Positions 56,631 to 64,000 of a stretch of DNA of 64,000 bases are shown here, piece after piece; position 1 is the first letter of the stretch; each line of letters starts with the position of its first letter. Source of the stretch: Roseovarius sp. M141 (GTDB lineage: Bacteria; Pseudomonadota; Alphaproteobacteria; Rhodobacterales; Rhodobacteraceae); assembly GCF_024355225.1 (NCBI RefSeq), contig NZ_VCNH01000008.1, positions 1,240,001 through 1,304,000 on the forward strand, given 5' to 3'. The translations under genes were made by a program, and so were the position numbers. The notes beneath the pieces were generated by a model. That model was not told the origin of the DNA. It ran no database searches and saw nothing but the letters and a program-made list of their open reading frames with translations.

Positions 56631-57770
56631 TTACCTCGGCTTGTGGACATGTGCGCTTTGAACCATGCCGAAACCCAGCATGAGGATCAACATGGCAGAG
56701 CCGCCGTAACTGACCAGAGGCAGCGGCACCCCCACGACAGGCGCAAGGCCCATCACCATCGACATGTTCACCGCGAAGAACAGGAAGAACGTCGCCGCGA
56801 TGCCCAGCGTCAGCAGGGATGAAAACCGGTCGCGATTGGTCATCGCGGTGCTGATGCAGAACACGATGATCAGCGCGTACAGTCCCAGCAGCGAAATCGC
56901 CCCGACAAAGCCGAATTCCTCGGCCAGCGTGGTAAAGATGAAGTCGGTATGCTTTTCCGGCAGGAAGTTCAGCCGCGATTGCGTGCCTTGCATGAACCCG
57001 CGCCCCGTCCAGCCGCCCGATCCCAGCGCGATCTTGGACTGGGTGATGTGATAGCCCGCGCCAAGCGGGTCCTGGCTGGGGTCCAGAAAGGTATCGATCC
57101 GGCGAAACTGGTAATTGGCCAGCAATTGCCAATCGGTGCCGCGGCTTTGGAACACGGCTGTGACCAGACCGATCCCGGCGGCAATGACGGCAGCGAAATA
57201 GGCCCAGTGGACCCCGGCCAGAAACATGATTCCGCCCCCTGCGGTGATCAGCAGGATCGACGTGCCAAGGTCCGGTTGTATCAGCACCAGATAGACCGGC
57301 ACCATGATCATGATGACAGGGATCAGCACCCATAGCGGGCGCGACGTTTTCTGCATCGGCAGCCAGTCGTAATAGGCGGCCAGCGCCATCACGAGGGTGA
57401 TTTTCATCAGTTCGGACGGTTGCAGGCGCATGAACCCCAGGTCGATCCAGCGCTGCGCGCCCATGCCGACGGTGCCGAACAGCTCGACCGCGACCAGCAG
57501 GGCCAACGATATAACATAGGCCAGCCCCGCGATGTTGCGCCAGAACCAGATCGGCACCATCGCCACCGCCAGCATCAACGCAAAGCCGACGCCAAAGCGT
57601 TTCATCTGCGGGTCCATCCACGGCTGGGCCGATCCGCCCGCCACCGAATAGAGCATGAGAAACCCCACGCAGGCCACGGCCGTCAGCAGTACCGCCAGTG
57701 GCCAGTTGATATAGAGGATCTTGCGCAGGCCTGTCGGCACGCTTTTGACCGAGTATTCCAGATAGCTCAT
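56631..57770 (-). CDS. rodA: Peptidoglycan glycosyltransferase RodA
   Basis: SEDS-family polymerase of the elongation machinery. 379 residues with about ten membrane helices. W-I-D-LGFMRLQPSELMKITLVMALAAYYD and PDLGTSILLITAGGGIMFLAG are the SEDS signatures, with the catalytic Asp in the latter segment; VGVPLPLVSYGGSAMLILMLGFGM lies near the end. It overlaps mrdA by four bases. Confidence 0.95.
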   Translation of the reverse strand: MSYLEYSVKSVPTGLRKILYINWPLAVLLTAVACVGFLMLYSVAGGSAQPWMDPQMKRFGVGFALMLAVAMVPIWFWRNIAGLAYVISLALLVAVELFGTVGMGAQRWIDLGFMRLQPSELMKITLVMALAAYYDWLPMQKTSRPLWVLIPVIMIMVPVYLVLIQPDLGTSILLITAGGGIMFLAGVHWAYFAAVIAAGIGLVTAVFQSRGTDWQLLANYQFRRIDTFLDPSQDPLGAGYHITQSKIALGSGGWTGRGFMQGTQSRLNFLPEKHTDFIFTTLAEEFGFVGAISLLGLYALIIVFCISTAMTNRDRFSSLLTLGIAATFFLFFAVNMSMVMGLAPVVGVPLPLVSYGGSAMLILMLGFGMVQSAHVHKPR

Positions 57771-59707
57771 GCGCGGTCGCTCGGGGGTTGCCCGTGGTGG
57801 GGGCGGGCGTCGCGCAGGCGTTCCTGCTGGGTGCGGATGCGGCCACGATCAGCCGTTGGATACGCCTCAAGCGGCGGGTCGCCCTTGTAGAGCGCCTGTA
57901 GCGTCACGTCCCGCGCAATCGGCGCCGCCACGGACGATCCGCCACCGCCATGTTCAACCACTACCGCGACGGCGACCTTTGGGTTAACCGCAGGCGCGTA
58001 GTCGACGAACAATGCGTGGTCGCGCCGCTCCCATGGCAGATCCTCGTTGCGGCGCACGCCCTGGGCGCGCTCGGCCGCGGTGATGTTGCGGACCTGGCTG
58101 GTGCCGGTCTTGCCCGCCATCTCCATGCCCTCGGCGACGATGCGGCTGCGATAGGCGGTGCCGCGTTTGTTGTTTGACACGCTATACATGGCGCGCCGGA
58201 TGTTGCGCAGGTTATTCTGGTTCAGGCCCAGATCCTCGCCGTGGCCGGTGGGCGCCTCGACGCCGTCAATGGATTTGATCAGGCGCGGAATCACAGCGCG
58301 TCCGGTGGCGAGGCGCGCAGTCATCACCGCCAGTTGCAGCGGCGAGGTCAGAACGAAACCCTGTCCGATGGACGAGTTCACGCTGTCGCCGATCACCCAT
58401 TCGGCACCGCGCGCCGCGCGTTTCCAGCCCTTGGTCGGGATCAGCCCCTCGGCCACGCCTGTCATGGGCAGATCGTGCTCGATGCCCAGCCCCAGACGGC
58501 GCGCCATTGCGCTGATCCGTTCGATGCCTGTGCGCACGGCCATTTCGTAAAAATAGACGTCACAGCTTTCGCGCAGGGCGCGGTTGAGATCGACATTGCC
58601 GTGGCCCGCACGTTTCCAGCAGTGAAACCGGCGCCCCGCGACCTCCAGATGGCCGGGGCAATAGACGGTGTCGTCCGCCGTCGCCTTGCCGTCCTCCAGT
58701 GCGGCGAGGGCCGTCACCATCTTGAAGGTCGAGCCGGGCGGATAGACACCCTGCACGGCCTTGTTCGGCAGGGGGCGATATTTGTTGTCCAGCAGCGCCT
58801 TGTAATTCGCCACGGAAATGCCGCGCACGAACAGGTTGCTGTCAAAACCGGGGGTCGACACGGTGGCCAGAATATCGCCCGACTCGCAATCCATCACGAC
58901 GGCGGCGGCGCTTTCGCCCTCCAGCCGCGCATGGATGTAGGATTGCAGGTTGCTGTCGGTGGTGATCTGGATGTCCTTGCCGGCCTCGCCTTCGCGCCGG
59001 TCCAGCTCGCGCATGACACGGCCGGCCGCGTTCTGTTCGATCCGCTTGGTGCCGGCCTTGCCGCGCAGCATGTCCTCGCGCCGGGCCTCCAGCCCGATCT
59101 TGCCGATCTGGAACCGCGGGATCAGCAGCAACTGGTCGGGCGCGTCGATCTTTTCCAGATCATAGTCGCTGACCGGGCCGACATAGCCCAGAACATGGGC
59201 GTATTCCTGATCCATCGGATAGCGGCGCGACAGGCCGACCTCGGGGCGCACGCCGGGCAGGGCGGGGGCGTTGACGGCGACGCGGCTCAGTTCCTCCCAG
59301 CTGATGCGGTCGGCGATGGTGACGGGGTGGATGCGCGACCGGCGCATTTCCTCGCGGGCGCGTTCCAGTTCCTCGGGGTCCAGCGCGATCAACTGGCCGA
59401 GGCGCGCGATGGTATCCTCGACGTCGCCGGCTTCTTCGCGCTCCAGTATGATGCGGTAGCTGGGCACGTTTTCGGCCACGACCAGCCCGTTTCGGTCGAA
59501 TATCTGCCCGCGTGCAGGCGGGATCAGCCGGATCTTGATCCGGTTTTCCTCGGCCAGCAGGCGGAACTGATCGGCCTGATCGACCTGAAGGTGCCGCATC
59601 CGCCACGCCAGCAGGCCCAGAAACCCGGCCTGCCCGGCGCCCAGGATCAGACCGCGCCGGGTGATGCGTTTCTGGCTGAGCACGCTGTCGCGCGTCTGGC
59701 GTTTCAT
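57767..59707 (-). CDS. mrdA: Penicillin-binding protein 2 (transpeptidase)
   Basis: Cross-links peptidoglycan during elongation with RodA. 646 residues: N-terminal membrane helix (about 17-35), dimerisation domain (PPARGQIFDRNGLVVAENVPSYRIILER), and transpeptidase with SxxK in YPPGSTFKMVTALAALEDG, the second motif near the ESCDVYFYEMA segment, and KTGT in MAGKTGTSQVRN. GGAGG lies upstream of the ATG at 59707. Overlaps mreD by four bases. Confidence 0.95.
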   Translation of the reverse strand: MKRQTRDSVLSQKRITRRGLILGAGQAGFLGLLAWRMRHLQVDQADQFRLLAEENRIKIRLIPPARGQIFDRNGLVVAENVPSYRIILEREEAGDVEDTIARLGQLIALDPEELERAREEMRRSRIHPVTIADRISWEELSRVAVNAPALPGVRPEVGLSRRYPMDQEYAHVLGYVGPVSDYDLEKIDAPDQLLLIPRFQIGKIGLEARREDMLRGKAGTKRIEQNAAGRVMRELDRREGEAGKDIQITTDSNLQSYIHARLEGESAAAVVMDCESGDILATVSTPGFDSNLFVRGISVANYKALLDNKYRPLPNKAVQGVYPPGSTFKMVTALAALEDGKATADDTVYCPGHLEVAGRRFHCWKRAGHGNVDLNRALRESCDVYFYEMAVRTGIERISAMARRLGLGIEHDLPMTGVAEGLIPTKGWKRAARGAEWVIGDSVNSSIGQGFVLTSPLQLAVMTARLATGRAVIPRLIKSIDGVEAPTGHGEDLGLNQNNLRNIRRAMYSVSNNKRGTAYRSRIVAEGMEMAGKTGTSQVRNITAAERAQGVRRNEDLPWERRDHALFVDYAPAVNPKVAVAVVVEHGGGGSSVAAPIARDVTLQALYKGDPPLEAYPTADRGRIRTQQERLRDARPHHGQPPSDRA

Positions 59708-60249
59708 GTGCCGAACCTCCTGCTGTCGGCGACAGATTCGCCGGGCTTTGCCTTGCGCACGCCGATGATCAGCGCGGACGCCATGACCACCAAGGGATAA
59801 CATAGGACTGTCATCGCCATTTGCATCAGGCTGAGGCCAAGCGGCGCCTGTGGCACCATCAAAATGGCGAGGGTCAGCCGATAGCCCAGCATGATCCCCC
59901 CGATGACCATCGCAACAGCCAGCCATTCTGCCCCGAACGCGCGGTCACGCAGGCCCGGCCCACGTGATTTCAGCGCCTCGCAGCCCAGCACGACCAGCGC
60001 AGCCCACAGGCCCGGCGGGCGCTGAAACATCAGATCCGCCAGCAGCGCGATCACGCCAATCAGCAGCGCGGGCGCGTAGTCCGGCCGCCGCAGCACCCAG
60101 GTAAAGCTGAGCGCGGCAATCAGGTCAGGCCCCGCCCAGCCGCGCGGCACGGTGCTGAGCGGCAGGATGCGCCAGAAGATCACAGCCAGACACAGCGTGG
60201 CAAAGAGGGCGCGCATCGTCCACAGTCTCAGGCGCGAGCGATCAGCCAT
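59704..60249 (-). CDS. mreD: Rod-shape-determining protein MreD
   Basis: 181 residues with about five to six hydrophobic helices (LFATLCLAVIFWRILPL, DYAPALLIGVIALLADLMFQ, WLAVAMVIGGIMLGYRL, LMQMAMTVLCYPLVVMASALIIG). The family is weakly conserved, so the call rests on topology, length and position between mreC and mrdA. It overlaps mreC by eight bases and mrdA by four. Confidence 0.88.
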   Translation of the reverse strand: MADRSRLRLWTMRALFATLCLAVIFWRILPLSTVPRGWAGPDLIAALSFTWVLRRPDYAPALLIGVIALLADLMFQRPPGLWAALVVLGCEALKSRGPGLRDRAFGAEWLAVAMVIGGIMLGYRLTLAILMVPQAPLGLSLMQMAMTVLCYPLVVMASALIIGVRKAKPGESVADSRRFGT

Positions 60250-61174
60250 CGGCGGCCCCGCCCGTTTGGGCCGGTTGCGGCGTTTCCATCGGCGGCAGCA
60301 GGCTGTGCGGCCCGCCGGGCGGGGCGATCAGGTCGCCGGGAGTGTCGATGCGCGGGGTGGCATGATCGCGCAGCACGCGCAGAAATTCCAGCCGCTCGTA
60401 ATCGGCAGCAAGGCGCAGGCGCAGGCGCCCGCCGGGGTCTGCCGCAACCCTGCCGACCAGCAGCCCGGCTGGAAACACCCCGCCATCGCCCGAGGTGATG
60501 ACGCGGTCGCCGGGGCGCACCTTGCCGGCATCTTCCAGAAAATCGATCGGCGGCGCGACGGTGTTATCGCCTAGAATCAACGCGCGCTGGCCCGAAGGCT
60601 GTACGGTGACGGGGATGCGGCTGGAGGTGTCGGTCAGCAGGATCACGCGCGCCGAATTTTCCCCGACGCCGGAAATCCGCCCCACCAGACCCAGCCCGTC
60701 CATCGCCGCCCAACCATCGACGATGCCGTCGCGCATGCCCACGTTCAACAGAACTGACTGACGAAAGGGCGATCCGCTATCGGCGCTGACGACGCCGGTG
60801 ACATAGGTCAGGCGCGGGTCCAGCCGCACATTGTTCAGATCCAGCAGGCGCGCATTCTCCTGCTCCAGTTGCAGGGCGGCCTCCTTCCACGATTGCATGC
60901 GCTGTAGTTCTCGGCGAAGCTCTTGGTTTTGCTGGTAAATGCGATGATAGCTCTGGAAGTCATGCAGCAGGTTGACGGTGCCCGTCACCGGCGCCATCGC
61001 CCAGTCGAGATTTGGCACCACCTTGTCGATCACGGCGGCGCGGAATCGTTCGACCCGCGGGCTGTCGATGCGCCACAGCAGGAAAAGGCCCAGAAGGCAG
61101 ACGATCAGCACACCCAGTAGCAGCCGCTTGAGCGGGGCGGCATAGTCGTCGTTCTGTTTGCGATCCTTCGCCAA
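60242..61174 (-). CDS. mreC: Rod-shape-determining protein MreC
   Basis: Periplasmic scaffold that activates PBP2/RodA. 310 residues: a membrane helix at about 19-38 (LLLGVLIVCLLGLFLLWRI), a coiled coil (about 70-110: IYQQNQELRRELQRMQSWKEAALQLEQENARL), and two beta barrels (VSADSGSPFRQSVLLNVG, GLVGRISGVGENSARVILLTD). The best start is TTG at 61174 (protein MAKDRKQNDDY...), with AAGGG nine bases upstream; the long in-frame extension to 61363 has no homology. It lies 104 bp after mreB. Confidence 0.93.
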   Translation of the reverse strand: MAKDRKQNDDYAAPLKRLLLGVLIVCLLGLFLLWRIDSPRVERFRAAVIDKVVPNLDWAMAPVTGTVNLLHDFQSYHRIYQQNQELRRELQRMQSWKEAALQLEQENARLLDLNNVRLDPRLTYVTGVVSADSGSPFRQSVLLNVGMRDGIVDGWAAMDGLGLVGRISGVGENSARVILLTDTSSRIPVTVQPSGQRALILGDNTVAPPIDFLEDAGKVRPGDRVITSGDGGVFPAGLLVGRVAADPGGRLRLRLAADYERLEFLRVLRDHATPRIDTPGDLIAPPGGPHSLLPPMETPQPAQTGGAADG

Positions 61175-61278
61175 GTGGGGATTCCCTTGCAAAGGGTTAA
61201 AGACGCCGCCAGCATAACGCGGCGCAGCGCGCGGCGCATGCCACAATCGCGCAGCCGTCGCTTGACGGTAGGCGGCTG

Positions 61279-62325
<1,047 letters not shown>

Positions 62326-62564
62326 TTAGGGCGGCGTCCTGTCTTTGGGTGCAAAAGGGTGCCGACGACTCTGGTCGGCTGGTTGACGCCCTTATAGAGA
62401 CGCCCCCGATGCGGTTAAAGGGGCTGTTTTGGCGATATAAGCATCAAATCGCCGGTTTGGCCCGGTAATTTGCAGGGGGAATAGGGCAGAGGAACAGGCG
62501 CAGGCGTGATGTGTTGTAGAGCTAACCGGAGCGCTTGTCCGGCGGATAATGAGGGGGACACGTG

Positions 62565-62771
62565 ATGGTGATCGTGGTCGGGCTGATTGTGGCCTTCGTC
62601 CTTGTGCTGATCTTCTCGGATCGCAAGACGCGCAACTGCCGCTGGCGCGAAGATCGCACGCTGGATGCGGGCAACGGGCGGGCCTATCGCTGTATGGCCT
62701 GTGGTGCGCTGACCCACACCACCGATGGCAAGCCGCCAAAGGATTGCAAGGCAGATGACAAAGCGCTTTAG
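62565..62771 (+). CDS. Small membrane protein with a Cys-containing tail
   Basis: 68 residues: a membrane helix (VIVVGLIVAFVLVLIFS), a basic stretch (DRKTRNCRWRED) and a tail with CMACGA and a further Cys in DCKADD. CxxC plus another Cys hints at metal binding or a short disulfide region. GAGGGG precedes the ATG at 62565. I have a general impression that it is conserved near mreB in Roseobacters, but no function is known to me. The 239-bp spacer upstream shows a hairpin CCGGA-GCGCTTG-TCCGG (near 62527-62543). Confidence 0.65.
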   Translation: MVIVVGLIVAFVLVLIFSDRKTRNCRWREDRTLDAGNGRAYRCMACGALTHTTDGKPPKDCKADDKAL

Positions 62772-62807
62772 TGGCGCGGAACCGTATTTTCTGCACGCGA
62801 GGCCCAG

Positions 62808-63674
62808 ATGATCGAACCCCAGGATGCCGCCGCCCGCAGGGCCGTACCACCGGTTATCTGCTATCCCAACGACACGCTGCCACAGCCCGATCTGGCGTTA
62901 TACGATTCGGCGCGGGCCGGTGCGGTCAAGGTGACCGAGGTGCAGGTTGCGCCGCGCGATGCCGCCTCTTTTCGGGTGGAGGCGGGCCAGTTCTTTCGCA
63001 TCACGTCTGTGGATGGGCCACAGGTGGGTGATCTGAACCTGTGGAACGCCGCCGACCTGACCGAGCGGTTCTATTCCGGCAAGACGCGCGCGCTGCATGG
63101 CACGCATATCACGCGGGGCGAGCGGATGTGGTCCAGCCTGCCCAGCCTGCGCCCGATGGCGACGATTACCGACGATACGCTGCGCTGGTATGGCTTCGAC
63201 AGCTTTGGCGGATCGGTGCATGACGTGATCGGTACGCGCTGCGATCCCTATACCGGCAATCTGCTGGCGGGTGGGCAGTATCATCACTGCTGCCATTCCA
63301 ACCTGATCCGCGCGCTGGCCGATGAGACGGGACTGCCGCTGCACGAGGCCGAACGTCATGTGCATGACGTGCTGAACGTGTTCATGTGTACCGGCTTTAC
63401 CCGCGCCACCGGCCAGTATTTCATGAAGGCCAGCCCCGTTCGCCCCGGTGATTATCTGGAGTTTTTCGCCGAAATCGACCTGATCGGCGCGCTGTCAGCC
63501 TGTCCCGGTGGCGATTGTTCGACCCAGCATTCCAGCGACGTAGCCGCGTGTTATCCCCTTCTGGTCGAGGTGTTCGCCCCCACCCCCGGCGCGCTGAAGG
63601 GTTGGGGCAGCCCGGCGCTGAATGGCTATGACCGCACCCACGGGCGCGGCCCGGTCGCGGGGCGCGCAGGATGA
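62808..63674 (+). CDS. DUF1989 (urea amidolyase-associated) family protein
   Basis: 288 residues. HITRGERMWSSLPSLRPMATITDDTL and VIGTRCDPYTGN...YHHCCHSNLIRAL match DUF1989, with cysteines and histidines placed as probable metal ligands (RCDPY, HHCCHSN). PGDYLEFFAEIDLIGALSACPGGD is also typical. Relatives sit beside urea carboxylase or other amine-metabolism genes. The next gene encodes a cupin and overlaps by four bases, so the two may act together. No ligase genes are in view. Confidence 0.85.
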   Translation: MIEPQDAAARRAVPPVICYPNDTLPQPDLALYDSARAGAVKVTEVQVAPRDAASFRVEAGQFFRITSVDGPQVGDLNLWNAADLTERFYSGKTRALHGTHITRGERMWSSLPSLRPMATITDDTLRWYGFDSFGGSVHDVIGTRCDPYTGNLLAGGQYHHCCHSNLIRALADETGLPLHEAERHVHDVLNVFMCTGFTRATGQYFMKASPVRPGDYLEFFAEIDLIGALSACPGGDCSTQHSSDVAACYPLLVEVFAPTPGALKGWGSPALNGYDRTHGRGPVAGRAG

Positions 63675-64000
63675 TCGGCTATGCCCCCGGTGCCGATGTC
63701 GGCCCGCTGGAGGAATGGCCGCTGGTGGGTCCGGCCAGCGATTACGTGATCCGGCGCGGTACGCCGCGCACCTATGGCCGCCTTGATGCCGGTGGGCCGG
63801 GCCATCCCACCCGGTTCGGCATCTGGCGCTGCACGCCCGGCGCGTTCGAGTGCACCGAGCAGGGGGACGAACTGATGACAATCCTCGCGGGCCGTTGCCG
63901 CCTGACCGACCATGCGACCGGTGAGGTGCGCGATCTGGCGGTGGGCGACAGCCTGTTCGTGCGCGACGGCAGCCGCGTGACGTGGGATGTGTCCGAAGAA
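63671..64000 (+). CDS. Cupin-domain protein, N-terminal 110 residues (cut by window edge)
   Basis: Starts MIGYAPGADVGPLEEWPLVG and shows a cupin barrel: TRFGIWRCTPGAFECTEQGDELMTILAGRCRLTDHATGEVRDLAVGDSLFVRDGSRVTWDV. This resembles the EutQ-like or cupin_3 group, where sugar- or amine-related enzymes and small-molecule binding proteins are found. The histidine ligands of metal cupins are largely replaced (FECTEQGDEL). Coupled to the DUF1989 gene. The 3' end is outside the window. Confidence 0.82.
   Translation, partial: MIGYAPGADVGPLEEWPLVGPASDYVIRRGTPRTYGRLDAGGPGHPTRFGIWRCTPGAFECTEQGDELMTILAGRCRLTDHATGEVRDLAVGDSLFVRDGSRVTWDVSEE

Overview
The window is a high-GC chromosomal segment of an alphaproteobacterium, most likely a marine Roseobacter-group member of the Rhodobacteraceae. 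The reasons are a DddP-type DMSP lyase at the left edge; the gene orders glnB-glnA, argH-lipoprotein-lysA, ftsEX-plsC, mdh/sucCDAB-lpd and mreBCD-mrdA-rodA; a TIGR02302/DUF4175 protein; a TauE/TIGR02186 pair; and mcl2 and mch of the ethylmalonyl-CoA pathway next to the TCA cluster. Nearly all of it is dense core genome with many 4-base ATGA/GTGA overlaps. I found no prophage, intact IS or CRISPR array.

Layout. 0-2.3 kb: dddP (cut by the window edge) and the nitrogen pair glnB-glnA, all on the minus strand. 2.3-8.5 kb is the disturbed part: an AT-richer two-component system (sensor kinase plus FixJ-type regulator) with repeated operator-like sites, a frameshifted IS5-like transposase remnant, a NAD(P)H-hydrate dehydratase without its epimerase half, a decayed Hint-like gene, tRNA-Leu(TAG), and four stretches of over 300 bp without an intact gene. 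8.5-19.4 kb: a lactate dehydrogenase-type flavoenzyme, a TlpA-like thioredoxin, argH, a LptM-like lipoprotein, lysA, a large DUF4175 protein, a zinc-ribbon protein and ftsE-ftsX-plsC. 19.5-31.1 kb: the TCA cluster (minus strand: mdh, sucC, sucD, odhA, odhB, lpdA), interrupted by an oppositely oriented glycosyltransferase, an AT-rich four-helix membrane gene and a MAPEG gene. 31.3-38.1 kb: mcl2, nnrU-like, DUF1737, mch, dut, moeB-like, M3 oligopeptidase, uspA. 38.2-44.9 kb: a complete histidine utilisation set (hutI-H-G-U minus, hutF plus) with a HutC-type operator between the divergent arms. 45-50 kb: an Nfu-type Fe-S protein with an Irr-like iron box, tsaB, rimI, a TauE/SafE exporter with its TIGR02186 partner, and a RecD-like helicase. 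50-56.6 kb: phosphomannomutase, capsule export kpsE/kpsT, a UDG-family glycosylase, an SseB-like protein and a GhrA-like reductase. 56.6-62.3 kb: the rod-shape and elongasome operon. 62.5-64 kb: a small Cys-containing membrane protein and a DUF1989-cupin pair cut by the right edge.

Working together: glnA/glnB and hut feed glutamate and ammonium metabolism. The five-step hut route (HutF plus HutG) releases formate and glutamate. 2-Oxoglutarate enters the odhAB-lpd/sucCD/mdh arm of the TCA cycle. mcl2 and mch point to acetyl-CoA assimilation by the ethylmalonyl-CoA route. The most notable unexplained signals are the flanking inverted operator repeats around the orphan two-component system, a hairpin that hides the dddP ribosome binding site, a double TGTGATCACA palindrome upstream of sucC, an Irr-like box upstream of the Nfu gene, and the foreign-looking membrane gene fitted seamlessly into the odh operon.
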